Positions 1-8,484 of a stretch of 64,000 nt of DNA are shown one piece after another. The stretch is from contig NZ_LLXT01000105.1 in NCBI RefSeq assembly GCF_001431625.1, positions 31,733 to 95,732 of the forward strand, written 5' to 3'. The position numbers and the translations under genes are program-made. Numbering within the stretch: the stretch's first letter is position 1; every line of letters starts with the position of its first letter. The stretch is from Stenotrophomonas geniculata ATCC 19374 = JCM 13324 (GTDB taxonomy: Bacteria; Pseudomonadota; Gammaproteobacteria; Xanthomonadales; Xanthomonadaceae). The notes under the pieces are model-generated. The model had not been told where the DNA came from. It saw nothing but the letters and a program-made list of their open reading frames with translations, and made no database searches.

Positions 1-218
1 GCATCCGCCCGCCGGTGGCCGCGTGGTCCGCCGAACAGGCCAACAACCCGGACCGTCTGGCCTGGATTGCGGAGTACGAAAAGAAGAGCGCCGGCTTCGC
101 GGCCTGCGCTTATCTACGCAGTTTCGGCGATACCACCCGGGTGCATGCCAAGGCAGAACATGTGCGCGACCTGCATGACCGGCTGTCGCGCGCGCAGGAC
201 CGCCTACCGCTGGCGTGA
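1..218 (+). CDS. 3' end of an unidentified gene (partial)
   Basis: An open frame enters from the left edge and stops at 216-218. About 72 residues are visible. The segment is charged and helical in character, has several Lys, Arg and His, and shows no membrane segment. I do not recognise a family. The start lies outside the window, and the internal GTG at 15 need not be a real start. It converges on the secreted-protein gene that ends at 229, with only 10 bases between the two stops. The reading frame has ordinary high-GC codon use, so it is likely a genuine gene end rather than a shadow. Confidence 0.55.
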   Translation, partial: IRPPVAAWSAEQANNPDRLAWIAEYEKKSAGFAACAYLRSFGDTTRVHAKAEHVRDLHDRLSRAQDRLPLA

Positions 219-228
219 GGGCGGGTAC

Positions 229-549
229 TCAGTCAGCGCTCTGCACGAACGGCTGCCCTGCCAGGGTAGTGCCCAGCCGCACCGCGATCTGTTGACCGTC
301 CTTTTCGAAGGTCGTCGCACATTGCTTTCCATCCTTCTGGCATCCGACTTCCGGAAAGCCGTCCAGCGATTCCGGCGCGCCCTGCGCAGGTTTTGCCCGC
401 CAGCCTGCGGCATCCAGCAGGCGCTTGGCCTTGGCGTAAGGCATGCCGGCGATGATCCCCAGCTGCGCCAATTCGGTGGGCAATGGCTGCGCACCTGCAG
501 TTGAGACCAGGACCAAGGACAACGTTGCAGCAAGAAGGATGGCTTTCAT
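229..549 (-). CDS. Small secreted hypothetical protein
   Basis: The 106-residue product starts with a clear Sec signal peptide: MKAILLAATL, a hydrophobic core, and a likely cleavage after AGA near residue 20. The mature part is about 85 residues with two Cys (in VGCQKDGKQC) that could form a disulfide. No catalytic motif is visible and I do not recognise a named family. The start is the only ATG giving a signal peptide, with a weak AGG about 10 bases upstream. It lies tail to tail with the partial gene at the window edge. A periplasmic location is inferred from the signal peptide. Confidence 0.7.
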   Translation of the reverse strand: MKAILLAATLSLVLVSTAGAQPLPTELAQLGIIAGMPYAKAKRLLDAAGWRAKPAQGAPESLDGFPEVGCQKDGKQCATTFEKDGQQIAVRLGTTLAGQPFVQSAD

Positions 550-683
550 TGCACCGACCTGGAACGAGCTATCAGGTTCAGCCTAGACCATTTGCGCGGC
601 GTGCGAATGTGCCGGTAACACGTCGTTACCGAGTCTCCACAGTTGATTGCATAGCACCTGCAACTGTTTACAGGCCAACGGAT

Positions 684-707
684 AGCCGAGCGTGGGCTCG
701 GCTCTAC
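684..707 (-). repeat. SMAG-type GTAG palindrome
   Basis: On the minus strand a GTAG tetramer is followed by the 7-bp stem AGCCGAG/CTCGGCT with a 6-base loop. This is the layout of the GTAG-type REP family known from S. maltophilia. It lies in the 220-base gap between the small secreted protein and the S9 peptidase, beside a second hairpin. Confidence 0.7.
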
Positions 708-719
708 AGCAGGATGCAG

Positions 720-743
720 GAAGGCCGCCCGAAGGCGGCCTTC
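720..743. terminator. Hairpin downstream of the S9 peptidase gene
   Basis: A perfect 10-bp stem (GAAGGCCGCC / GGCGGCCTTC) with a CGAA loop lies 27 bases beyond the peptidase stop at 770. There is no clear T tract on either strand, so it may be a processing or REP-like stem rather than a classical intrinsic terminator. Confidence 0.5.
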
Positions 744-769
744 TGCAAAGCGGTCGAGCAAGCTCGACT

Positions 770-3232
770 CTATTTGGCGTTCTTCACGTAGGTGTCGAAC
801 CAGTTCAGCATTTCCGCCACCAGCTGTTCGTTCGATTCCAGCGCGGTGTACCAGTGCGGCTCGTTCGGCAGCATCACCAGGCGGGTGGTACCACCGTTGC
901 CACGGATCGCCTGGTACAGCTTGCGCGACTGGAACGGCTCGGTGCCCGGGTTGGCGTCGTCCTCACCGTGGACCAGCAGCAGCGGCAGCTTGATCTTGTC
1001 GGCGTAGAAGAACGGCGACGCCTTCAGGTACACGTCCTGCGCCTGCCAGACCGAGCGGCGTTCGTTCTGGAAGCCGAACGGGGTGAAGGTCTTGTTGTAC
1101 GAACCGCTGGTCGCCACACCGGCCTTGAACAGCTTGGTGTGCGCAATCAGGTTGGCGGTCATCAGGCCGCCATGGCTGTGACCGGTCACGCCGATGCGGT
1201 TGCGGTCGACCACGCCCATGTCCACGGCCTTGTCCACCGCCGCCTTGGCGTCGGCTTCCAGCTGCTCCAGGTAGGTGTCGTAGGCGTTCTTCGGGTCACC
1301 CACGATCGGGAACGAGGCGTTGTCGATGATCGCGTAGCCGGCCAGCAGCATCAGGCGGTACGGCTGCAGGCGGGTGAAGGTCTGCTGCGAACCGGACACC
1401 TGGCCGGCCTGCGCGGCGTTGGCGAAGTCGGCCGGGTACGCATACAGGATCGCCGGCACGCGCTGGCCCTCCTTGTAGCCCGGCGGCGTGTACAGGGTGA
1501 ACGACAGGTCCACGCCGTCGGCGCGCTTGTAGGTCACCAGCTGCTTCTTGATCTGGCGCACTTCCGGGGTCGGGTCGACCAGCTTGGTCAGCGCGGTCGT
1601 GGTGGACGCGAACTGCGCCTCGCCGGCCTTCGCGTCGGCCACCGCCTCACCCTGCTGCCGAATGAAGGCATTCGGCGGATCGATCACCGACTGGTGCCAG
1701 GTCAGGTAGCGCCCCGGCGTGTTGCTGAAACCGAGGAACTGTTCGTAGGCATCGGCACTGCTGCGGAACAAGCGCTCGCTCTTCAGCGTGCCCAGGTCCA
1801 GGCGGTCCAGGAACGGACGGTCGCCCTGCGGCGACGCGCCACGGCCGCTGAGGAACACATGGTTGCCCTCACGGCGCACGACCTGCGCGCCATTCGGCAG
1901 GCGGGTGAAGACCAGGTTGCCGGGGTTGCCGTACAGCTCATCGCTGGACATGTCCCACAGCAGGCGGCCTTCCTTCTTCGGCTGGTCCACATCGACGATG
2001 CGGGTCTGCATCCAGTGGCGGTTCTCGTCGTTCTCGAACTGGAACGCCACGGACGGATCGGCGGACCACGCAAAACCTTCAAAGCGCTGCGTAGTGCGGG
2101 TGATTTCGGTCGGCTTGCCGTTGAACGGCGCCTTCAGCATCAGCACGCGATCGCGATGCGGCACGTTGACCTTCCAGTCGCCCTTGTCCAGCGCTTCGGC
2201 ATAGACCAGGGTGGCCGGATCGGTGGCACGCCAGTCGAAACCGCGCGGACCTTCCGGTACGCCGTGCACCGGCACGCGGTCGGCCAACGGCAGGCTGGCG
2301 ATCGGCGTGGACTTGCCGCTGGCGATGTCCAGCACGGCCACGTCGTTGGCGAAGCGCTGGTAGGTCACCGCATGCGAATACGGTGCCTTGATCGATTCGG
2401 TCAGCACGTGCACGCCATCGGGCGCGGCGCTGACTTCATTGAACAGCGCCGGTTGCCCGACCGGGCGCACGCGGTTGGCGACGGTATCGACCACGGCCAG
2501 CTGCGAAGTACCGTAATAGGCGAACAGCTTCTCGTCATGGACGCTGGTCAGCGTGTCGCGGGCTTCGTAGGTGCTGCTTTCGCCGCTGCTGCCCAGCGAC
2601 TCCTGCGCGTCCGGACCGGTCGGCACGCCGCCATTGGACGGCGCCGGGCCCTGATTGGCCGGGACCAGCTTCACCAGCAGATTCTGGCTGCCGCCCAGCC
2701 ACTGCACGGTGTAGCCGAAGATCGGGTTCAGCTGCACGTTCGGCACCTGCTTCACCTGGCCGGTGGCCGCATCGCCCACCCACAGCTGCACGCTGGTATC
2801 GACCGCATTCTGGAAGGCGAAGTGGCTGCCATCGGCCGACCACAGCGCGCCGGTGGCGCAGCCCTGCGGCAGGTTGACCTTGGTCTCCTTGCCGCTGCCG
2901 ATATCGACCAGGGTGAAGTCGGCCACGCAGGCCGGAATGCCGTAGCCACCGGGGGTGTCATGGCGGCTGCGATTCTTCGGCTCCAGGCGCACGCCGGCCA
3001 GCTTCAGGTAAGGCTGGGCGACGCGGCTGATTGACGGGTAGGTCTGCGCGGTGGTCAGCAGCAGGCGCTGGCCGCCCGGGGCCACGTTCGGCGCCGGCGG
3101 CGGCGGTGCCTTCAGCACCTTGAGCAGGTGTTCCGGCGGCTTGGCGTAGTCGGCAAGCGCCGGGCCAGCGGCCAGCAGGCCGACGGTGGCGACGGCAACG
3201 GCCGCCGCCAGAGAGGTTCGACGGATCAGCAT
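770..3232 (-). CDS. Exported S9 family peptidase, glutamyl-endopeptidase-like
   Basis: This is a serine peptidase of the prolyl oligopeptidase clan (S9): an N-terminal beta-propeller-like region and a C-terminal alpha/beta-hydrolase domain. With the start at 3232 the protein has 820 residues. The nucleophile is Ser686 in GHSHGG, Asp759 lies in HGEDDANPGT, and His793 in NEPHWY. The stretch around TPFGFQNE and HGExDxNPGT closely resembles plant chloroplast glutamyl endopeptidase, so cleavage after Glu is possible but not proven. A signal peptide (MLIRRTSLAAAVAVAT, cleavage after ALA) points to the periplasm. The start at 3232 is preferred over the ATG at 3274 because AGGGG precedes it at proper spacing and it begins the signal peptide directly. 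Confidence 0.88.
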   Translation of the reverse strand: MLIRRTSLAAAVAVATVGLLAAGPALADYAKPPEHLLKVLKAPPPPAPNVAPGGQRLLLTTAQTYPSISRVAQPYLKLAGVRLEPKNRSRHDTPGGYGIPACVADFTLVDIGSGKETKVNLPQGCATGALWSADGSHFAFQNAVDTSVQLWVGDAATGQVKQVPNVQLNPIFGYTVQWLGGSQNLLVKLVPANQGPAPSNGGVPTGPDAQESLGSSGESSTYEARDTLTSVHDEKLFAYYGTSQLAVVDTVANRVRPVGQPALFNEVSAAPDGVHVLTESIKAPYSHAVTYQRFANDVAVLDIASGKSTPIASLPLADRVPVHGVPEGPRGFDWRATDPATLVYAEALDKGDWKVNVPHRDRVLMLKAPFNGKPTEITRTTQRFEGFAWSADPSVAFQFENDENRHWMQTRIVDVDQPKKEGRLLWDMSSDELYGNPGNLVFTRLPNGAQVVRREGNHVFLSGRGASPQGDRPFLDRLDLGTLKSERLFRSSADAYEQFLGFSNTPGRYLTWHQSVIDPPNAFIRQQGEAVADAKAGEAQFASTTTALTKLVDPTPEVRQIKKQLVTYKRADGVDLSFTLYTPPGYKEGQRVPAILYAYPADFANAAQAGQVSGSQQTFTRLQPYRLMLLAGYAIIDNASFPIVGDPKNAYDTYLEQLEADAKAAVDKAVDMGVVDRNRIGVTGHSHGGLMTANLIAHTKLFKAGVATSGSYNKTFTPFGFQNERRSVWQAQDVYLKASPFFYADKIKLPLLLVHGEDDANPGTEPFQSRKLYQAIRGNGGTTRLVMLPNEPHWYTALESNEQLVAEMLNWFDTYVKNAK

Positions 3233-3357
3233 CCTTATCCCCTGGAGTGTGAATGGGTACCCGGAATCGGGCATGGACCCGAATCTAGCACCGCAGGGGT
3301 TGTCGTGAATGGGCCGGAAGGGCTAGTGGCCGGATGGGGCAAAGTGCAGCTCCGGGA

Positions 3358-3380
3358 GGTGCCGGGGAACTGCCGGCACC
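3358..3380 (-). terminator. Probable terminator hairpin
   Basis: The inverted repeat GGTGCCGG-N7-CCGGCACC lies 20 bases downstream of the stop of the minus-strand gene ending at 3400. It has no strong T run. It could equally be one of the GTGCC-type palindromes scattered through this genome. Confidence 0.4.
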
Positions 3381-3399
3381 TGCCAGGCATGGCTTGGCA

Positions 3400-3729
3400 C
3401 TACTGCTGCGCGTGCAGGTCCCAGGTGGCCAGGTAGTCGGGGTCGACCACGATCATGCCGCTGGTGTGCATGCGGTACTCCCCGGGCTCGGCTGGCTGGT
3501 ACTGGTCCAGCATCGGCGGCAGGTAGCGCTCGTGGCCATCATTCTCGTCGGCCAGCACCACGCCCTCGTCGGCGCTGATGCGCAGCACCGTGCCGGCATA
3601 CTGCTCCAGCCCCTTTACCTGGCCGTCGCCGCCATAGCGGGTCACACCTACCAGTACGACCTTGCCGATCATTTCCTCGACCTTGGCGTCGTCCAAGGGC
3701 GGCAGCATGGGAGTGAATTCGTCGCTCAT
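3400..3729 (-). CDS. Conserved hypothetical protein, 109 aa
   Basis: A small acidic soluble protein starting MSDEFTPMLPPLDD. It has no signal peptide, no membrane segment and no recognisable catalytic motif. The composition (Gly, Val, acidic, several Tyr; segments such as GKVVLVGVTRYG) suggests a small beta-rich fold. The start at 3729 is chosen over the upstream ATG at 3885 because GGAGG lies 6 bases before it and the upstream 52 residues look like non-coding translation. The gene is transcribed alone, with its 5' end facing the HipA-like kinase gene across a 238-base gap in which I see no other gene. Function unknown. Confidence 0.75.
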   Translation of the reverse strand: MSDEFTPMLPPLDDAKVEEMIGKVVLVGVTRYGGDGQVKGLEQYAGTVLRISADEGVVLADENDGHERYLPPMLDQYQPAEPGEYRMHTSGMIVVDPDYLATWDLHAQQ

Positions 3730-3967
3730 CGGTGCACCTCCGTAGCCTGTAGGACATCGTGGATGAGGTTTCCGCTTCGCAGTGCGCGTCGCTGGCAGCC
3801 GAGCAGGTGCCCGGCCTGAAGCCTCTGCATCGAGAGTGCCAGTACGCCCATGAACCCAAGGGTTCCTGGAGCACGATGCTGCCATCGCAGGCGGAAGGGA
3901 CAGGTGAAGGCCGAACTCGGTCCTCGCCGATCAGGGGGTTGCACCTGCACCACGCTAGAATGCGCCC

Positions 3968-4744
3968 ATGCGCACCGTACATGCCCTCCGCTACATCACT
4001 CCCTTGCGGGAAGGTGGCTCCCTGCCGGCCGTGGTCGAGACCGACGACGACGGCATGGCCGTGCTGAAGTTCCGTGGCGCAGGCCAGGGCCCGAAGGCGC
4101 TGATCGCCGAGCTGATCGCCGGCGAAATGGCGCGCACGCTGGGCCTGCCGATTCCGGAAATCCTGTTCGTGGAGCTGGACCGCGAGTTCGCCCGCACCGA
4201 ACCGGACCCGGAAATCCAGGAGCTGATCCGTGCCAGCGAGGGCCTGAACCTGGGCCTGGACTACCTGCCCGGTGCGATCAACTACGACCCGGCGGCGATG
4301 CCGGTGGATGCCGATCTGGCCTCGCGCATCGTCTGGTTCGATGCGCTCACCAGCAATGTCGATCGCACCACGCGCAATCCGAACCTGATGGTGTGGCATC
4401 GAAAGCTGTACCTGATCGATCACGGTGCGGCCATGTACTTCCATCACGACTGGGCCAACGCCGGCGATGCCTGCGAAAAGCCGTTCGTGCTGATCCGCGA
4501 CCACGTGCTGCTGTCGTTCGCCAGCCGCATCGCCGAGGTGGATGCCGAACTGGCCGCGCGCCTGACCGATGCCGAGATCGAGCGCATCGTCGGCCTGGTG
4601 CCGGACAGCTGGCTGGTCAACGAGCCGGCATTCGACAGTCCGCAGGCCTATCGCCAAGGCTACATCGACTATCTCAAGCATCGCCTGAAAGTGCGTGCGG
4701 TGTTCGTGCAGGAGGCCATCCGTGCCCACGCTGCACACGTATGA
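3968..4744 (+). CDS. HipA-like kinase family protein
   Basis: A 258-residue protein with a HipA-type kinase core, shorter than toxin HipA (about 440). Visible parts are the ATP-lysine strand AVLKFRG (Lys34), a catalytic-loop-like segment FDALTSNVDR (Asp125, Asn130, Asp132), and a metal-binding LIDHG (Asp151) in place of DFG. All expected residues are present, so it is probably an active protein or small-molecule kinase. Homologues are commonly annotated as HipA family kinase and often sit beside a DUF3037 gene, as here: the next gene starts 23 bases inside this one. Whether the pair is a toxin-antitoxin module is unproven; no HipB-like HTH gene is adjacent. Substrate unknown. Confidence 0.8.
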   Translation: MRTVHALRYITPLREGGSLPAVVETDDDGMAVLKFRGAGQGPKALIAELIAGEMARTLGLPIPEILFVELDREFARTEPDPEIQELIRASEGLNLGLDYLPGAINYDPAAMPVDADLASRIVWFDALTSNVDRTTRNPNLMVWHRKLYLIDHGAAMYFHHDWANAGDACEKPFVLIRDHVLLSFASRIAEVDAELAARLTDAEIERIVGLVPDSWLVNEPAFDSPQAYRQGYIDYLKHRLKVRAVFVQEAIRAHAAHV

Positions 4745-5114
4745 CTATGCGGTCATCCGCGTGGTACCGCGGGTGGAACGCGAGGAATTCATCAACGTCG
4801 GGGTGATCGTCTCCTGTCCTGGCGCGCGTCATCTGGAGGCGGCCATCGAGATCGATCCTGCGCGCCTGCGCGCCTTCGCGCCGGCGCTGGACCAGGAGGC
4901 GCTGCAGCCGTGGCTGGATGCGATCGTGGCCATCTGCCGCGGCGACGCCAGCGCCGGCCCCATCGCGCAGCTGCCCGCGCGAGCGCGCTTCCATTTCCTT
5001 ACCGCCAAGCGCAGTTCGGTCGTGCAGATGTCGAGCACGCATGTGGGCCGCACTGCGGACCCGGCGGGCGTGGTGGAACACTTGATGACGAAGATGGTGC
5101 GGGTGCCGCGCTGA
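4722..5114 (+). CDS. DUF3037 family protein
   Basis: A 130-residue protein with the family's start pattern (YDYAVIRVVPRVEREEFINVGVIV). No catalytic motif is evident. The GTG start at 4722 is chosen because AGGAGG lies 7 bases upstream and the conserved YDYAVIR begins a few residues later; it overlaps the end of the HipA-like kinase gene by 23 bases, implying translational coupling. The constant pairing with a HipA-like kinase suggests that it is a partner or substrate of that kinase, but this is inference. It is soluble, with no signal peptide. Confidence 0.8.
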   Translation: MPTLHTYDYAVIRVVPRVEREEFINVGVIVSCPGARHLEAAIEIDPARLRAFAPALDQEALQPWLDAIVAICRGDASAGPIAQLPARARFHFLTAKRSSVVQMSSTHVGRTADPAGVVEHLMTKMVRVPR

Positions 5115-5126
5115 TGCGCCCGTCTC

Positions 5127-5390
5127 TCACTTCCTGGCGCGCGCCCGGTACCAGGCAATGAGTGCACAGGCTACCGCAGCGGAAATCAACACCCACCCGG
5201 CTGCTGCCTGCCCATGCAGGTAGCCTTGTGCATACGCAGCACTGGTACCTTCGCTGGCCATCGCCGGGACACCCCTGAGTATCACGTGCACCCCGCGCAG
5301 CAGGAGCACCATGCTGGCGACCAGACACACCACGGGAAGGAATCGGCTCATGGACCGATTCTGGTCCGCCAACTGCCCCAGCGTCAACAT
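5127..5390 (-). CDS. Small two-helix membrane protein, unknown
   Basis: The product (87 aa from 5390, or 74 aa from the ATG at 5351) has two hydrophobic stretches, roughly FLPVVCLVASMVLLL and GWVLISAAVACALIAW, and ends with a basic RARARK tail. It is probably an inner-membrane protein with both ends in the cytoplasm. Neither start has a good ribosome binding site; the shorter form puts the first helix immediately after the start. No family is recognised. It ends 12 bases from the DUF3037 stop, tail to tail. Confidence 0.5.
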   Translation of the reverse strand: MLTLGQLADQNRSMSRFLPVVCLVASMVLLLRGVHVILRGVPAMASEGTSAAYAQGYLHGQAAAGWVLISAAVACALIAWYRARARK

Positions 5391-5413
5391 CGCTGCAGCA
5401 CAGTCGCTCGGGG

Positions 5414-6844
5414 CTACAACGGCACTCTTCGCGCGATGTAGTTGACCACGTTGCTGATCGCATCCGGATCGACATTGGCCAGGCCAACGATCACATACCC
5501 CTGTGCGGGCATCACCACGATGGCACTGTTCGATCCGGGCGCACCGCCTTCGTGGCCGTACTGGTGCTCCCTGCCCTTGCCCTGCACCACGAAGCCGAAT
5601 CCATACCAGCCTTTGTGGTTCTGCGCCGTGGTGGCCTGCTGCAGCAATGCAGGTGAGACCAGCTTTCCACTGCGCAATGCCTCGGCGAACTTCACCATGT
5701 CGCCCACCGCGCTGTAGCCACCACCGGCTGACATGCCGCGCCAGGGCAGCGACTTCGTTTCACGGACCCATTGCCCGTCCTTCTTCGTGTAGGCGACGGC
5801 ACGCTGCGGGACGTTCACTGTTTCCGGTTCGAAGCCGGTGCCCATCATGCCCGCCGGGCGCAGGATGTGTTGCTCCACATAGGCGTAGTACGACTGCCCG
5901 GAGACGGCCTCGATGATCCGCCCAAGCACGATGAAGCCATAGTTCGAGTAGCTGTCCTGGCTGCCTGGCGTGAATTGCGGCGCATCCTTGGCAAAGCGCC
6001 GCACGTAGTCATCCAGCGTCTTCAACGACGCGGAATACTGTTCGAAATCGTCGCCGAAGAAGTCGCCCAGGCCACTGGTATGTGACAGCAGCTGGCGAAC
6101 GGTTACGCTGTTGGCAACGGCCTTGTTCGGATAGTCCGGCAGGCGACTGCCGATCGTGTCATCGAGACTGAGCTTGCCGTCCTGCACCAGCTGCAGGACG
6201 GCCACTGCGGTGAACATCTTGTTGGAGGACGCAAGGCGGAACTGTGTATCCACGTCCACTGGAATGCCAGCGGTGCGATCGGCATCGCCACCGCGCCAGT
6301 CCAGCAGCACCTTGCCATTCTGCGCCACCTGCAATGCACCCGACAGCGCGTCCTGCGCCCGCAGCGCCTCCAGCCTTGCCGCGGCATCAGCCATCAGCGC
6401 AGGCAATGCAACCCGTGCCGGCTTGTATTTGTCTGGCGTTTCAGTGCCCTCGATCTGGAACTGCTTCACGTGCGACGGGTTGGCCGGGTCCATGACCGCC
6501 GTCACCCACATCGCACGTTCGCTCAGCTGGCCCATCACCAGCACCTTCGCCTGGCTGGGCGCGCGCTCGAGTGTTTCCAGAACGCCCAGCGGGCCCGTGC
6601 TCTCGCGGAACTCGAGATAGTCCTTGGGCGTGCTGCCCTCCTGCTTGGCATATCTGTCGGCGAATGCCTGCAACCCCTCGAGGCTGCCCGCATTGAAGGC
6701 GGCAAGCCAGTCATCGATGGCATCCCGCGCGCGTGGATGTTCGCGCTCGGAAGATGCTGCGCCAACTGCCGGAAATGCCGAGGCGGTCACCAGGACCAAA
6801 CAGGCCAGCGCATTGCAGAGAAACAGGCGTCCAACAGCCCTCAT
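5414..6844 (-). CDS. Exported serine hydrolase, class C beta-lactamase/PBP-like fold
   Basis: A 476-residue protein with a signal peptide (cleavage near AVGAA, residue 30), an extra N-terminal region (about residues 35-155), and a beta-lactamase-superfamily domain. The active-site set is complete: Ser206 and Lys209 in SSNK, Tyr299 and Asn301 in YSN, and a C-terminal HEGG motif replacing KTG. This pattern fits the esterase/D-aminopeptidase/PBP-like branch rather than a true AmpC lactamase. The periplasmic substrate is unknown. The start at 6844 is supported by AAAGGA 8 bases upstream. Antibiotic hydrolysis should not be assumed from the fold. Confidence 0.85.
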   Translation of the reverse strand: MRAVGRLFLCNALACLVLVTASAFPAVGAASSEREHPRARDAIDDWLAAFNAGSLEGLQAFADRYAKQEGSTPKDYLEFRESTGPLGVLETLERAPSQAKVLVMGQLSERAMWVTAVMDPANPSHVKQFQIEGTETPDKYKPARVALPALMADAAARLEALRAQDALSGALQVAQNGKVLLDWRGGDADRTAGIPVDVDTQFRLASSNKMFTAVAVLQLVQDGKLSLDDTIGSRLPDYPNKAVANSVTVRQLLSHTSGLGDFFGDDFEQYSASLKTLDDYVRRFAKDAPQFTPGSQDSYSNYGFIVLGRIIEAVSGQSYYAYVEQHILRPAGMMGTGFEPETVNVPQRAVAYTKKDGQWVRETKSLPWRGMSAGGGYSAVGDMVKFAEALRSGKLVSPALLQQATTAQNHKGWYGFGFVVQGKGREHQYGHEGGAPGSNSAIVVMPAQGYVIVGLANVDPDAISNVVNYIARRVPL

Positions 6845-6908
6845 GGCAATTCCTTTGCGGGTATCCCTGGGCGCATCCTAGACGATGGATCGGCCCGCTG
6901 CATCCACG

Positions 6909-7409
6909 CTAGGGACGCTGCCGCACCACCTCGACAGTGACGTTGAATGCCTCGATGCTATGCCATTGGCCCCGTTCGTACGGCAGCGATTCCACCCCCA
7001 TGCCGATCTGATACCTCACCGCATCCGGACCTTCGCGCCAGTAGTAGGGTGCGCCGTTGCTCCAGCCACAACAGACGTAGCGCAATGCAGGCAGGCCGAA
7101 TGCCGTGTGCAGATAGGCTTCGACCTGCGCCGCTTGCGCGCCTGAAACACGATAGTGGGCCTCCATCGGCTTGATGTAGGACACGTCATCCTGGCTGCAG
7201 CTTACATACTGCAGTTCCGGAGGCTTCCGGCCCATTGCCTGCAGGAAATCCTGGCATTCAGTATCAGGTCGCGCCAGGCCATCCGCGCGCCCTTGCACCT
7301 CCCACTCGGCCAACGCCTGCGCAGGCGTCTGCTGCGCAAGCACGCTGGCGCTGGAAAATGACGCCAGCAGCAGGACGCGGGCGGCATGCTGCGGCAACGG
7401 GAGAGACAT
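6909..7409 (-). CDS. Secreted hypothetical protein, DUF4952-like
   Basis: The product has 166 aa from the ATG at 7409 (173 aa from 7430). It has a signal peptide ending near VLAQQ and a mature domain with conserved-looking Cys and aromatic residues (ECQDFLQAMG, YVSCSQ, RYVCCGW, PYYWREG). The segment CQDFLxxxGxKPxxLxYVSC is what I associate with DUF4952 proteins, though I am not certain. Four Cys suggest two disulfides in the periplasm. Both candidate starts have poor Shine-Dalgarno sequences. It lies 64 bases upstream of the serine hydrolase gene on the same strand and could be cotranscribed with it. Confidence 0.65.
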   Translation of the reverse strand: MSLPLPQHAARVLLLASFSSASVLAQQTPAQALAEWEVQGRADGLARPDTECQDFLQAMGRKPPELQYVSCSQDDVSYIKPMEAHYRVSGAQAAQVEAYLHTAFGLPALRYVCCGWSNGAPYYWREGPDAVRYQIGMGVESLPYERGQWHSIEAFNVTVEVVRQRP

Positions 7410-7460
7410 CACGGGGCGAGTCCTTCGCATGGGAGCACAGGAATGCTGATCGATGCCATG

Positions 7461-8366
7461 CTATCGCCTTGCCATCGTCTGCTCTGTGAAACGCGCCACG
7501 CAGAAGTCCAGGAAGCTGCGCAGCTTGGGCGTCAGCTGGCGGTCGCGCGGATACACCAGGTTGATCCACGTCGATACCGGCACATGGTCCGGCAGCACTT
7601 CCACCAGTTCACCACGCGCCAGCGCAGCGGCAAGCATTTCGTAGGGCTGCAGGATCAATCCCAGCCCACCCACGGCCGCTGTCAGCAGCGGCTCGGCCTG
7701 GTTGACCATGAAGCGACTGGACACCGGCACGGTCAGCACGCTGCCATCGGCATCGCGGAAACTCCAGCGTGTGCGGATGATCGAATGCGCGAAGCCCAGG
7801 CACTCGTGGCGGCTCAGGTCATTGGGATGGGTGATGGCCGGGCGCGAAGCCAGGTAGTCCGGCGAGGCACATAGGACGAGCGGATACGGCCCCAGCCGTC
7901 GCGCCACCAGCCCGCTGTCGGCCAGGTCACCGGTACGGAACACCAGGTCGTAGCCGTCCTCGACGATGTCCACCAGGCTGTTGGACAGATTCAGATCGAC
8001 CTGCACATCCGGATACTGCTGCATGTAAGCCACCACCGCCGGGCCGAGTGCGTGCACGCCGAAGGTGACCGGCGCGCTGATGCGCAGGCGCCCCATCGGC
8101 CGTCCACGCGCCACTTCCGCCAATTGCTCGGCGCCCTCCACTTCCTCCAGGATCACCCGCGCCCGCGCCAGGTAGGCCTGGCCGAAGTCGGTCAGGCTCT
8201 GCTTGCGCGTGGTGCGGTTGAGCAGGCGCATGCCCAGGTGCTGCTCCAGCGCCTGGATATGCTTGCCGACGAGCTGCGGCGACAGGTCCAGTGCCTCGGC
8301 AGCGGCGGCGAAGGAGCCGACCTCGGCCACCTTGGCGAAGGTCCGCAGGGGAGCGATCAGGTCCAT
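7461..8366 (-). CDS. LysR family transcriptional regulator
   Basis: A 301-residue LysR-type regulator: an N-terminal winged HTH (about residues 1-60, with GSFAAAAEALDLSPQLVGKHIQALEQ) and a C-terminal periplasmic-binding-protein-like effector domain (from about residue 90). It belongs to the branch that controls divergent oxidoreductase genes. The ATG at 8366 is preferred over the TTG at 8375 because it gives the usual MDLIAPLRTFAKVAE start. It is divergent from the MDR oxidoreductase at 8485, so control of that gene plus autorepression is the likely job. The effector is unknown. Confidence 0.88.
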   Translation of the reverse strand: MDLIAPLRTFAKVAEVGSFAAAAEALDLSPQLVGKHIQALEQHLGMRLLNRTTRKQSLTDFGQAYLARARVILEEVEGAEQLAEVARGRPMGRLRISAPVTFGVHALGPAVVAYMQQYPDVQVDLNLSNSLVDIVEDGYDLVFRTGDLADSGLVARRLGPYPLVLCASPDYLASRPAITHPNDLSRHECLGFAHSIIRTRWSFRDADGSVLTVPVSSRFMVNQAEPLLTAAVGGLGLILQPYEMLAAALARGELVEVLPDHVPVSTWINLVYPRDRQLTPKLRSFLDFCVARFTEQTMARR

Positions 8367-8370
8367 TGCA

Positions 8371-8387
8371 AACAATTGTTCTTCAAT
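8371..8387. promoter_or_regulatory. Candidate LysR operator in the divergent intergenic region
   Basis: Two overlapping symmetric elements lie just upstream of the LysR start: the perfect 10-bp palindrome AACAATTGTT (8371-8380) and the inverted repeat ATTG-N5-CAAT (8375-8387). The position between lysR and the divergent oxidoreductase gene is where a LysR box is expected. The sequence symmetry is observed; the role is inferred. Confidence 0.35.
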
Positions 8388-8484
8388 GAAACACCAGATT
8401 ACCCCTTATTCTGGATGCAGACTACGCGCACAGTAGCCGTGACCCTTTCGCCGGCGCCCTCGTCGGCCCTTTCTCGGAGCCCCC

